NCBI RefSeq assembly: GCF_036227605.1
Contig: NZ_CP109487.1
Span: 8,357,001-8,421,000, forward strand
From: Streptomyces sp. NBC_01439
GTDB taxonomy: Bacteria; Actinomycetota; Actinomycetes; Streptomycetales; Streptomycetaceae
Direction: 5' to 3'
Length of the DNA: 64,000 bases
Part shown: positions 8,736 to 17,210 of the stretch, in pieces
Position numbering within the stretch: position 1 is the stretch's first letter
Layout of the letters: every line of letters starts with the position of its first letter
The notes under the pieces: generated by a model
What the model was told of the DNA's origin: nothing
What the model saw: the letters and a program-made list of their open reading frames with translations, nothing else
The model's database searches: none
Program-made: the position numbers and the translations under genes

Positions 8736-10439
8736 GTGACCACACAACCGTCCGGCCGACCGCCGTCTTCAGGGCGCCCCACCGGGCCGCCCTCGGGCCC
8801 GCTCTCGGGCGGCCAGCAGGGGTCTCCGCCACCGCCGCCGTCGGCGCCGCCGGGTGGCCCTGGTGGGCCGGCGGGGCCGGGCGGGCCCGGAGGCCCGGGG
8901 CAGGGTGGGGCCGGTGGGCCCTGGTGGCGCTCCGTGCCACGGCTCGTCACCGCGCTGGTCGCGGTGGCGGCGGTCGTGGCCCTGGCCGTGGTCCTGACCC
9001 GGCCCACCGGGAAGGCCGACAACGCCGGCGGCGAGGTGTTCCTCCAGCCGGTCGCCGCCTCCGGTCCCGATCCCTTCACGGAGTCCACGGTGGTGAAGGA
9101 CGCGCCGCCCCCGCCGGAGAGCCCGCCGCCCTCTCCCCAGGGCACGGCCAGTCCGAGCGCAAGCCCGACCGGGCCGGTGGGTACCAGGAGCGTCAGCGGT
9201 TCGGCGCCGGGCGTGTACGGCGGCACCCGGAACGTCGCCAGCTGTGACGTCGAGAAGCTGATCGGATCGCTGGGAGCCGACCCCGCCAAGAACGCGGCCT
9301 TCGCCCAGGCGCAGGGCATCCAGCCGGCCGCGGTTCCCGGTTACCTCCGCTCCCTCACCTCGGTGCAGCTGCGGTTCGACACCCGGGTGACGAACCACAG
9401 CTACCGGGACGGCAAGCTCGTCCCCTACCAGGCCGTGCTGCAGGCCGGGACGGCCGTGCTGGTGGACGACCGGGGAGTGCCGCGCGTGCGCTGCGCGTGT
9501 GGCAACCCGCTCGGTCCGCCGGTGCCGCTCAAGGCCTCCCCGAAGCGTTTCGGGCAGACGTGGCCCTCGTACCAGCCGGCGAAGGTGGTGGCCATCGCAC
9601 CGGCCCCGACCGTCGTCAACAAGATCGTGATCTACGACCACCGCGACAACCAGTGGTACGAGCGCCCCAAGGGCGGCGACCACCAGGGCAAGCCCAAGCC
9701 CGACAGGCCGATCCCGCCGCCGCCCGTCCCGACGCCGCCGCTCACGCCGCCCCCGTCGGCGACGACCCCGAACCCGACCCTGACCTCGCCGAGGCCGACC
9801 GTGTCCGGGACGTCCCCGACCCCGAGCACGTCCGTGACGACGCCGCCGTCGAAGTCGCCCACGAAGTCCCCGTCCGAGTCGCCCACGAAGTCCCCGTCCG
9901 AGTCGCCTTCGAAGTCTCCGTCGAAGTCGCCCTCGGAGTCCCCGTCGAAGTCCCCTTCGGAGTCTCCGTCCGAGTCACCGAAGAAGTCTCCGTCAGAATC
10001 CCCGTCGGAGTCACCGAAGAAGTCCCCTTCCGAGTCACCGTCGAAGACCCCGGCCGAGTCACCTTCGACGGCGCCGTCGAAGTCGTCCGAGGAGTCGAAG
10101 TCACCCTCGAAGCCGGCTTCGGAGACGCCTTCGAAGCCGCCCTCCGAGCCGCCTGCGCAGTCACCGACGCCGAAGTCCGCACCTGCGACCCCCCCGTCCC
10201 CCACCGCTCTGACGTCTCCCACGTCGCCTGCGACGTCGAGGTCTTCCGCGCCGCGCCCGCCGACGTCGGCCGCTCCCGAGCGCCCGACCGCTCCGCCGCC
10301 GCCCTCCGCGCCGAAGACTTCTGAGCCGAAGCCGTCCGCGCCCCCGCCGCCGTCCGCTCAGCCGCCGTCCGCTCCGCAGCAGGAACCGCCCCGGACGGCC
10401 CCCCAGAACGAGCCCGAGGGCCCGGCTCGGGAAAGCTGA
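8736..10439 (+). CDS. DUF6777-type membrane-anchored surface protein with SP(K/E) tail
   Basis: A 567-residue protein with four parts: a Gly/Pro-rich cytoplasmic segment (1-62), one transmembrane helix (about 70-89), an extracytoplasmic globular domain (about 100-325), and a long low-complexity tail of Ser, Pro, Lys and Glu. The globular part begins with the stretch EVFLQPVAASGPDPFT, which I recognise from Streptomyces DUF6777 proteins. It contains conserved Cys residues that could form disulfides outside the cell. The GTG at 8736 follows GGGAAGAAG at good spacing. The tail could span the cell wall or interact with it. Function unknown. A strong hairpin terminator lies 16 bp past the stop. 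Confidence 0.85.
   Translation: MTTQPSGRPPSSGRPTGPPSGPLSGGQQGSPPPPPSAPPGGPGGPAGPGGPGGPGQGGAGGPWWRSVPRLVTALVAVAAVVALAVVLTRPTGKADNAGGEVFLQPVAASGPDPFTESTVVKDAPPPPESPPPSPQGTASPSASPTGPVGTRSVSGSAPGVYGGTRNVASCDVEKLIGSLGADPAKNAAFAQAQGIQPAAVPGYLRSLTSVQLRFDTRVTNHSYRDGKLVPYQAVLQAGTAVLVDDRGVPRVRCACGNPLGPPVPLKASPKRFGQTWPSYQPAKVVAIAPAPTVVNKIVIYDHRDNQWYERPKGGDHQGKPKPDRPIPPPPVPTPPLTPPPSATTPNPTLTSPRPTVSGTSPTPSTSVTTPPSKSPTKSPSESPTKSPSESPSKSPSKSPSESPSKSPSESPSESPKKSPSESPSESPKKSPSESPSKTPAESPSTAPSKSSEESKSPSKPASETPSKPPSEPPAQSPTPKSAPATPPSPTALTSPTSPATSRSSAPRPPTSAAPERPTAPPPPSAPKTSEPKPSAPPPPSAQPPSAPQQEPPRTAPQNEPEGPARES
9847..10104 (+). repeat. Coding repeat: SPxK/SPxE tail of the DUF6777 protein
   Basis: About 85 codons of near-periodic 12-bp units encoding S-P-(S/T)-(K/E), with the third-position choice varying between copies. 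It is in frame throughout, so length changes by whole units would be tolerated. Confidence 0.85.
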
Positions 10440-10455
10440 CCTCGACCGCTCACGT

Positions 10456-10502
10456 CCGTGACCGCGCCTCCTGCCCCGAGCGGTGAGGAGGCGCGGTCAC
10501 GG
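10456..10502. terminator. Bidirectional hairpin terminator
   Basis: A perfect 17-bp stem (10456-10472 with 10486-10502) and a 13-nt loop between the convergent DUF6777 gene and the small membrane protein gene. It can serve both strands. Confidence 0.88.
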
Positions 10503-10526
10503 AGCGCCGCCGCAGCGGACCGGTGA

Positions 10527-10766
10527 TCAGGCGGAGCCGCGGCGCGCGAGTGCGTCGCCCGCGACGCCCACCGCGACGCCGAGGGCGATCATGACGACGT
10601 AGCTGTAGATCTCGTAGCCGTCGGGGGCGAGGAACCGGAGGAAGCCCATGAAGCGGATCCAGCCGAGCCACTCGTGCAGCAGGCCGCTCGCGCCACCGAC
10701 GGTGAGGATGAAGCACAGCGCACCCGTGACAGTGGCCAACGGGGACTTCGGCGAGGTGGAGGTCAT
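10527..10766 (-). CDS. Small membrane protein, function unknown
   Basis: A 79-residue protein with two hydrophobic helices (about residues 12-30 and 50-72) joined by a loop rich in aromatic residues (HEWLGWIRFMGFLRF). I do not recognise the family. It is isolated: a bidirectional terminator lies behind it and the divergent histidine kinase starts 125 bp upstream. No good ribosome site precedes the ATG, but TAGCGT lies close upstream, compatible with a leaderless message. Small proteins of this kind next to two-component genes are sometimes accessory sensors, but nothing here proves it. Confidence 0.7.
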   Translation of the reverse strand: MTSTSPKSPLATVTGALCFILTVGGASGLLHEWLGWIRFMGFLRFLAPDGYEIYSYVVMIALGVAVGVAGDALARRGSA

Positions 10767-10891
10767 GCTCCGACGCTAGGAGCCGGGCGCCGGGCCGGAC
10801 ATCGGCCTTTGGGCTCCTCAGCTCGTACTTAAGTATGCGATGCGGGGCGCGGGCGCCCGCTCCTGCGCCCGCCCGCGTAGATTTCCGGGGC

Positions 10892-12067
10892 ATGCGCCGC
10901 ATCCACCGCACTCGCCGGGACTGGGCCGCCGACCTGGCCCTCGTCCTCTTCGCCGCCTGTTTCGCCGCCGTCAGCTCGCAGTCCATTCCGGTCTCGGAGA
11001 GCCTCGGCCCGGGCTGGCGGGCCGCCGACCAGGTGGCCGGCGGGCTCGGGTGCGCGGCGGTCCTGCTGCGGCGGCGCGCGCCGGTCCAGTTGGCCGTGGC
11101 GCTGCTCCTGGCCGGCACCGTGGCGCACTACCTGACCGGACCGGCGATGGTGGCGGTGTTCACGGTGGCCGCGGCACGACCGTGGAAGGCCACGGCATGG
11201 GTGGCGGCCCTGGTCTTCGGACCGCTGCCCCTCTTCCTGTGGCAACTGCCGGACATGTCCGAGGAGCGGGCCGGTTCGGCCGTGACGTACTTCGCCCTGA
11301 TCGCCGGAGCCATCGGCTGGGGGTTGTTCCGGCGGTCCCGGCAGCAGCTCATCGCCTCGCTGCGCGAGCGCGCCGAGTTGGCCGAGGCGGACGCGGAGTC
11401 GCGGGCCGAGCGCGCCCGGCTGGAGGCCAGGGAGGAGATCGCCCGCGAGATGCACGACGTGCTCGGCCACCGACTGTCCCTGCTCAGCGTGCACGCGGGC
11501 GCCCTGGAGTTCAATCCGGGCGCCCCGCGGGCGGAGATCGAGCGGGCCGCCGGGGTGATCCGCGAGAGCGCCCACCTGGCGCTGCACGACCTGCGCGAAG
11601 TGATCGGCGTCCTGCGGGCAGAGTCGGGAACGGGGCCCGCGGAGGGCGGCGAGCGCCCGCAGCCGGAACTGGCGGACCTCCCCCGACTGGTGGCGGAGGC
11701 GAGGGCGGCGGGCGGACGGATCGAGCTGGCCGGACCGCCCGAGGGGGCCGCGCCCCCGCCCCTGGTGGGGCGTACGGCGTACCGGATCGTGCAGGAGGCG
11801 TTGACCAACGTGCGCAAGCACGCGCCCGGCGCGGCCGCCGACGTGCGGGTCACCGGGAGCCCGGGCGACGGGCTGACGGTGGAGGTCCGCAACGCTCCGC
11901 CGCCCGGACCGGATCCCGCCCGGGCCGCGGTTCCCGCGCCGGCCGAAGGCGGCGGTCAGGGGTTGATCGGGCTGGCCGAACGCGCCCGGCTGGCCGGTGG
12001 GGAACTGACGGCCCTCCCCGCCGGCGACGGGTTCCGGGTGCGGGCCTGGCTACCCTGGCAGGGCTGA
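10892..12067 (+). CDS. Sensor histidine kinase, NarL/DesK type
   Basis: A 391-residue kinase with about five N-terminal transmembrane helices (residues 12-150), a short coiled linker and a HisKA_3 dimerisation domain with the phospho-acceptor His188 in REMHDVLGHRLS. A HATPase domain follows, with the N box YRIVQEALTNVRKHA. There is no extracellular sensor domain, so it likely senses a membrane-associated signal. The start at ATG 10892 (MRRIHRTRRDW) is chosen because the protein then begins with a typical Arg-rich leader to the first helix; a longer reading starts at 10835. Its partner response regulator follows 76 bp downstream. Confidence 0.93.
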   Translation: MRRIHRTRRDWAADLALVLFAACFAAVSSQSIPVSESLGPGWRAADQVAGGLGCAAVLLRRRAPVQLAVALLLAGTVAHYLTGPAMVAVFTVAAARPWKATAWVAALVFGPLPLFLWQLPDMSEERAGSAVTYFALIAGAIGWGLFRRSRQQLIASLRERAELAEADAESRAERARLEAREEIAREMHDVLGHRLSLLSVHAGALEFNPGAPRAEIERAAGVIRESAHLALHDLREVIGVLRAESGTGPAEGGERPQPELADLPRLVAEARAAGGRIELAGPPEGAAPPPLVGRTAYRIVQEALTNVRKHAPGAAADVRVTGSPGDGLTVEVRNAPPPGPDPARAAVPAPAEGGGQGLIGLAERARLAGGELTALPAGDGFRVRAWLPWQG

Positions 12068-12079
12068 CCGGGGGACGAG

Positions 12080-12124
12080 CACGAGACCGCGCAACACGAG
12101 ACCGCGCAACACGAGACCACGAGA
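12080..12124 (+). repeat. Three 15-bp tandem units between kinase and regulator genes
   Basis: CACGAGACCGCGCAA occurs twice exactly and a third time as CACGAGACCACGAGA, immediately after the kinase stop and just before the ribosome site of the response regulator. It may be replication slippage or may affect translation of the second gene. Confidence 0.8.
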
Positions 12125-12143
12125 CACGAAAGACGAGGCGCCG

Positions 12144-12812
12144 GTGATCCGCGTACTGCTGGTCGATGACGACGCGATCGTCCGGGCCGGGCTGCGCCTG
12201 ATGCTGGGCGGCGCCCCGGACATCGAGCTGGTCGCGGAGGCCGCGGACGGGGCGGAGGTGCCCGATCTGGTCGCCGCGCACGGACCGCACCTGGTGCTGA
12301 TGGACATCCGGATGCCCGGCGTCGACGGGCTGGCCGCCACCGAGCACCTCCGGGCGCGACCGGGAGCCCCGGAGGTGCTGGTCCTGACCACCTTCCACAC
12401 CGACGCGCACGTCCTGCGCGCACTGCGGGCCGGAGCGGCCGGGTTCCTCCTCAAGGACACGCCGCCGCAGGAGATCGTGACGGCCATCCGGACGGTGGCC
12501 GCCGGGGACCCGGTGCTCTCCCCGGCCGTCACCCGCCGGCTCATCGACCAGGTGGCGGGCGACGTCGGCCAGGACACCCGGGCGACCGCCGCCCGTGCCC
12601 GGCTGGAGCTGCTGGCCGAACGCGAGCGGGAGGTGGCCCTGGCGGTCGGGCGGGGCCTGTCCAATGCGGAGATCGGACGGGAACTCCACCTGGCGCTGCC
12701 CACGGTGAAGACCCACGTGTCCCGGATCCTGACCCGGTTGGACCTCAACAACCGGGTCCAGATCGCCCTGTTGGTCCATGACGCGACCCTGTCCGACGGC
12801 GGACGGCGCTGA
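12144..12812 (+). CDS. Response regulator, NarL/FixJ family
   Basis: A 222-residue regulator. The receiver domain has the acidic pocket DDD at 8-10, phospho-acceptor Asp54 in LMDIRMPG and the conserved Lys in FLLKD. The C-terminal LuxR-type helix-turn-helix (about 155-215) reads LSNAEIGRELHLALPTVKTH. GTG start with GAGG 6 nt upstream. It pairs with the membrane histidine kinase immediately before it. Targets are unknown; the small membrane protein divergent from the kinase is a candidate for local control. Confidence 0.95.
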   Translation: MIRVLLVDDDAIVRAGLRLMLGGAPDIELVAEAADGAEVPDLVAAHGPHLVLMDIRMPGVDGLAATEHLRARPGAPEVLVLTTFHTDAHVLRALRAGAAGFLLKDTPPQEIVTAIRTVAAGDPVLSPAVTRRLIDQVAGDVGQDTRATAARARLELLAEREREVALAVGRGLSNAEIGRELHLALPTVKTHVSRILTRLDLNNRVQIALLVHDATLSDGGRR

Positions 12813-12962
12813 ATCCCGCGGCCGTCGGCTCCTTGGCTGCCGCGGCGGTTCCTCCGCCGACCGCAGCGCCGGCGGTGCTCCCGCGGGAGTGTCGGGCCGG
12901 GCACGGAGGGTGGCCGGGCCTCCCGCAGGGACACCGGCGGGCGGGAGTGAGACCCTGGCTGC

Positions 12963-15032
12963 ATGGCCCGTAGGGCAGAGAACTCCGACGTCGGCTGGCC
13001 CGCGCGGCCGGACACGAGCCTCGCGCTCAATCGCATGGGCACCTTCGACTGGGACCTCGACAGCGGTCGGATGCATCTCGATCCCACCGCCCTCGAGGTA
13101 CTGGACCTGCGCCCGGACGAATACGACGGGACCCCCGGCGGGCTCCGGATCCGCCTCGCCCCCGGTGAAGAGGCCCGGCTCGACACCCGGGTCGCGCAGG
13201 CGATCAAGGACGGCCGGAGCCACTACGGCGCCTACGTCCGCAGCCGCCGGCGCGACGGCTCGCCTGCCTGGACCCACATCCAGGGGCACATCCTGCGGGA
13301 CCCGTCCGGTCGCTCGTACCGCGTCATCGGGATCCTCCGCGACGCCGCCCACGACCCCGGCGAACCCGGTGCCGCCGGTGAGGAGATCGAGGGACGGCGC
13401 CGGATGACCGGCGTGGTGGAGCGGACCACCGCCATCCTCGCGCACGCCCGCACCGTCAACGACGTGACCGACGTCCTCAAGGACCCGCAGGCCCTCGGCC
13501 ACCTCGGCGCCGTCAGCGTGATGCTGGGCGTCGTCGACGGCGGCCGCATCCACCTGGTCGCGGAGGGGCAGCTCGGCTCGTACGTGCCCGAGATCGAGTA
13601 CACGCGGATCGACGCGCAGCTCCCGATGAGCGAGGCCGTACGCACCATGCAGTCGCTCTTCCTCGTCTCCCGGGAGGAGTTCCAGCAGGGCTACCCGGAC
13701 CTGTGGCCGTACATCGAGCCGCTGTCCGTCCGCAGCGGCGTCTACCTCCCGCTGATCGCCCAGGGGCGGCCCATCGGGGCGCTCGGTCTGCTGTACGCGC
13801 GGGACGGCGATTTCACCGCCGAGGAGCGGAACCTGCTGATGGCGCTCGGCAGCGGCGTCGCGCAGAGCCTCCAGCGGGCCATCCTCTTCGAACAGGAGCA
13901 CGACCTGGCCGAGGGGCTCCAGCGAGCCATGCTGCCGCGCCGGATCCCGGAGGTGCCGGGCGCGCGGATCGCCGTACGGTACCGGTCCGCGCGGATGGGC
14001 CGGGACATCGGCGGCGACTGGTACGACGTGGTCCCGCTCGGCGAGGGCCGGGTCGGGGTGATGATCGGCGACGTCGAGGGACACGACACGGACGCGGCCG
14101 CCGTCATGGGGCAGCTGCGCATCGTGATGCGCGCCTACATCGTCGAGGGGCACACCCCGGGCGCGGCGATGGCCCGGGCCTCGGCCTTCCTGCGCGAACT
14201 GGAGACGGAACGGTTCGCCACCTGTACGTACGCCGAGGTGGACCTGACCACCGGGATGGCCCGGATGGTCCGTGCCGGGCACATCGACCCCGTCGTGCGG
14301 CGCGGCGACGGCAGCGTCCACCGGGTCCAGGTGGCCGGCGGGTTGCCGCTCGGCCTGCCGCCCCGCGAGCAACCGGGGACCGGCTCGGGCTACCCCGTCA
14401 CCAGCCTCGAACTGCACCCCGGGGACACCCTGCTGCTGTGCACCGACGGCCTGATCGAACGCCCCGGCGCCGAGCAGGACACCGGCATGAGGGAGTTCAT
14501 GGCGGCGGTCCACAGCGGCCCGATCGACGTGGAGGAACTCGCCGACGTGCTGTGCGACCTGGTCGGCGACTCGGGCGGCGGGGACGACATGGCCATGCTC
14601 GTGCTGCGCCGCCGCGGCACCCCCACCGCGCGCGGCGGGGGTCCGCTGCAGCAGCGCCTGGAACCGGGCGATACGAAGGCCCCGGCGCTGGCCCGGCACC
14701 TGATCCGGGCGGCGGTGGCCGCCTGGGGAGCACGGCACCGGGCCGACGAGATCGAACTGGCCGCGGACGAGCTGATGACCAATGCCCTGGTCCACACGGA
14801 CGGTGGCGGCCACGTCAGCATGCGGCTCACGGCCCAGGGACGGATCCGGATCGAGGTCGAGGACGGCAGCAGTGCCCTGCCGAGGCGGCGCGAGGCGGGC
14901 GACTGGGCGGTTTCGGGGCGCGGGCTGATGCTGGTGGACAGGCTCGCCGACGAGTGGGGCGTGGAGCCCCGGGGCGGTGGGAAGTGCGTCTGGTGCGAGT
15001 TCGCCCTGGCCGCCCCGGAGGACGCCGGCTGA
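12963..15032 (+). CDS. PAS-GAF-SpoIIE phosphatase with C-terminal HATPase domain
   Basis: A 689-residue regulator of partner-switching type: PAS fold (about 20-125), GAF domain (150-300), PP2C/SpoIIE phosphatase (320-545, with GGDWYD, IGDVEGHD and a terminal DDMAML) and an RsbW-like HATPase domain (555-689, ELAADELMTNALVHTDG). Such proteins dephosphorylate anti-anti-sigma factors, while the HATPase part can act as an anti-sigma kinase, so both activities may reside in one chain. Input could be a small ligand or redox signal bound by PAS/GAF. No sigma or anti-anti-sigma gene is adjacent. It stands alone after the two-component pair; no clear ribosome site precedes the ATG. Confidence 0.94.
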   Translation: MARRAENSDVGWPARPDTSLALNRMGTFDWDLDSGRMHLDPTALEVLDLRPDEYDGTPGGLRIRLAPGEEARLDTRVAQAIKDGRSHYGAYVRSRRRDGSPAWTHIQGHILRDPSGRSYRVIGILRDAAHDPGEPGAAGEEIEGRRRMTGVVERTTAILAHARTVNDVTDVLKDPQALGHLGAVSVMLGVVDGGRIHLVAEGQLGSYVPEIEYTRIDAQLPMSEAVRTMQSLFLVSREEFQQGYPDLWPYIEPLSVRSGVYLPLIAQGRPIGALGLLYARDGDFTAEERNLLMALGSGVAQSLQRAILFEQEHDLAEGLQRAMLPRRIPEVPGARIAVRYRSARMGRDIGGDWYDVVPLGEGRVGVMIGDVEGHDTDAAAVMGQLRIVMRAYIVEGHTPGAAMARASAFLRELETERFATCTYAEVDLTTGMARMVRAGHIDPVVRRGDGSVHRVQVAGGLPLGLPPREQPGTGSGYPVTSLELHPGDTLLLCTDGLIERPGAEQDTGMREFMAAVHSGPIDVEELADVLCDLVGDSGGGDDMAMLVLRRRGTPTARGGGPLQQRLEPGDTKAPALARHLIRAAVAAWGARHRADEIELAADELMTNALVHTDGGGHVSMRLTAQGRIRIEVEDGSSALPRRREAGDWAVSGRGLMLVDRLADEWGVEPRGGGKCVWCEFALAAPEDAG

Positions 15033-15084
15033 AGACCGTCGGCCGCGGGCCGGGCGGCCCCGAGCCCGGTTCCGGTTCGCGCCG

Positions 15085-17067
15085 TCAGAGCCGTACCAGC
15101 GTGACCTCGGTGGCCTTCACGCTCGTCCACACCGCGGCGCCGTCCACGATGCCCAGTTCGGCCGCCGCGTCGGGGGTGATCTCGGCGACCAGGTCGGGCG
15201 CCTTCGCCGAGGCGATCAGCACGCGCAGCCGGCTGCCGACCGCGGTGATCTCCCGTACGGTGCCCGGCCAGACGTTGCGGGGACTGCCGCCCGGGCGGTC
15301 CCGGTGCACCGACACCGCCTCCGGAGCGATGATCGCCAGCGCCTTCGCCCCCTCGGGCAGCGTCTCCGCGACCACCAGCCGACCGCCCGCCACGAGGGCG
15401 AGCCCGTCGGCCGACGCAGTGCCCGGCCAGGCGTTGCGCCCCAACATGCGGGCGACCCACGGGGAGCGCGGATTGCGCGTGACCTCCGAGGGCGGTGCGT
15501 CCTGCAGGGCCCGGCCGTGGGCCAGTACGAGGACCCGGTCGGCCAGGGAGACGGCCTCGACGGGATCGTGGGTGACGATGAGGCAGACGCCGCCGAAGTC
15601 GGCCAGGTGGGTGCGCAGGGTGTGCCGGACCCGGGCCCGGGTGGTCTGGTCGAGCGCGGCCAGTGGTTCGTCCAGGAGCAGCAGGCGGGGGCGGGCGGCC
15701 AGCGCCCGCGCCAGTGCCACCCGTTGGGCCTGGCCGCCGGAGAGCTGGGCGGGCCTGCGGTCGGCGAGGTGCTGGACGCCCAGCCGGTTCAGCCAGGCCT
15801 GGGCCTCGCGGCGGGCCTGCGCGCGCGGCACCCCGCGGGCGCGCAGCCCGTACGCGGTGTTGGCCACGGCGGTCAGGTGCGGGAACAGCGCCCCGTCCTG
15901 CGGCACCCAGGCCACCTGGCGCTGGTGCGGGGGCAGGGTCGTCACGTCGTCGTCGCCGAGCCGCAGTTCGGCGTGGGCGCGCGGGGTGAGGCCGAGCAGG
16001 GCGCGCAGCAGGGTGGTCTTGCCGGCGCCGTTCTCGCCGACCACGGCGATGGTGGTGCCGGGTTCGGCGTCGAGGGTGAGCTCGTTGAAGCCCGTGACGG
16101 TGGCGTGCAGGGGCCAGCGACCGCCGTCGTGGGACGGCGCGGCGTCGCCGCCGTCGGTGACGGTGGTGCGGGCGTCGGAGGTGAGGGGCTCCTCGGGGAC
16201 CGGCGTCGCAACGGCCTCGCGGGCCACCGGGGTGCCCGTCCAGCGTCCGCGCAGGGCGATCAGTACGGCCATGGCGATCGCGAGGAGCAGCAACGAGACG
16301 GAGGTGGCGGCCTCGGGCTTGTCCTGCAGCAGCAGGTACACCTGGAGCGGCAGGGTCTGGGTGGTGCCGGGCAGGTTGCCGGCGAAGGTGATGGTCGCCC
16401 CGAACTCGCCCAGCGCGCGGGCCCAGGTCAGCGCCGCACCGGCGATCAGGCCGGGGGCGACCATGGGCAGGGTCACCGTGAAGAACACCCGGACCGGCGA
16501 GGCGCCGAGCGAGGCGGCGGTCTCCTCGTAGCTCTGCTTGAGACCGCCGAGGGCGCCCTCGAGGCTGATCACCAGGAACGGCATGGCGACGAACGTGGCC
16601 GCGACCACGGCGCCCGACGTGTGGAAGGGCAGGGTGATCCCGAACGTGCCCTCCAGCCAGGGGCCGAGCAGTCCGCGCCGACCGAAGCCGAGGAGCAGGG
16701 CCACGCCGCCGACGGTCGGCGGCAGCACCATCGGCAGCAGGACGAGGGAGCGGACCAGGGCCTTGCCCTTGAACTCCACCCGGGCCAGCAGCCAGGCGAG
16801 CGGCACGCCGAGGAGCAGCGAGAGGGCCAGCGCCCACAAGGACACCAGGAGCGAGAGCTGCAGGGCCTCGACCACGCCGGGGCTGGTGAGGTGGGCGCCG
16901 AGTTCGCCCCACTGGGTGCGGACGAGGATGCCGATGAGCGGCAGCAGCAGGAACGCGACGGCGAGCAGCGCGGGGAGCGTCAGGGCCAGCGGGGGCCGGG
17001 TGCGACGGGCACGGGTACGGGCGCGTATGCCGCTGCGGGTGCCGGCTCGGCTGCGGAGTCTGCTCAT
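15085..17067 (-). CDS. modBC: Fused molybdate ABC transporter permease and ATPase (ModB-ModC)
   Basis: A 660-residue fusion. Residues 25-285 are a ModB-type permease with six helices and the EAA-like loop around EETAASLGASPVRVFF. Residues 305-520 are the ModC ATPase with Walker A GENGAGKTT, signature LSGGQAQRVALA and Walker B LLLLDEP. The last 70 residues form a TOBE domain that binds molybdate and can regulate transport. A 30-residue linker joins the halves. It imports molybdate (or tungstate) delivered by the ModA lipoprotein encoded just upstream. A hairpin between the two genes may reduce its expression relative to ModA. The N-terminus is Arg-rich, consistent with a cytoplasmic start. Confidence 0.93.
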   Translation of the reverse strand: MSRLRSRAGTRSGIRARTRARRTRPPLALTLPALLAVAFLLLPLIGILVRTQWGELGAHLTSPGVVEALQLSLLVSLWALALSLLLGVPLAWLLARVEFKGKALVRSLVLLPMVLPPTVGGVALLLGFGRRGLLGPWLEGTFGITLPFHTSGAVVAATFVAMPFLVISLEGALGGLKQSYEETAASLGASPVRVFFTVTLPMVAPGLIAGAALTWARALGEFGATITFAGNLPGTTQTLPLQVYLLLQDKPEAATSVSLLLLAIAMAVLIALRGRWTGTPVAREAVATPVPEEPLTSDARTTVTDGGDAAPSHDGGRWPLHATVTGFNELTLDAEPGTTIAVVGENGAGKTTLLRALLGLTPRAHAELRLGDDDVTTLPPHQRQVAWVPQDGALFPHLTAVANTAYGLRARGVPRAQARREAQAWLNRLGVQHLADRRPAQLSGGQAQRVALARALAARPRLLLLDEPLAALDQTTRARVRHTLRTHLADFGGVCLIVTHDPVEAVSLADRVLVLAHGRALQDAPPSEVTRNPRSPWVARMLGRNAWPGTASADGLALVAGGRLVVAETLPEGAKALAIIAPEAVSVHRDRPGGSPRNVWPGTVREITAVGSRLRVLIASAKAPDLVAEITPDAAAELGIVDGAAVWTSVKATEVTLVRL

Positions 17068-17149
17068 CAGGGTTCCTGGCTGGGGTGTCGGCTGTGGGGG
17101 AAGCAGGGGCGGCCGGCGGGGGTTCGGGGCCCGTCCGCGAGAACGCCGA

Positions 17150-17186
17150 GAGGGGCTGCCTGTCCCCCCGGTTCAGGCAGCCCCTC
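17150..17186 (-). terminator. Intra-operon hairpin between modA and modBC
   Basis: A perfect 13-bp stem (17150-17162 with 17174-17186, arm GAGGGGCTGCCTG, 11-nt loop) 24 bp past the modA stop and 82 bp before the modBC start. It is likely a partial terminator or 3' stabiliser that favours production of the binding protein. Confidence 0.8.
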
Positions 17187-17210
17187 AGGGGGTGTGGGTC
17201 CGTCCGGCGG

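Noticed and set aside
11850..14813. A 987-codon open frame antisense to the two-component genes and the SpoIIE phosphatase
   Set aside because: Shadow of real coding regions; no motif, biased to Arg/Gly/Pro/Ala.
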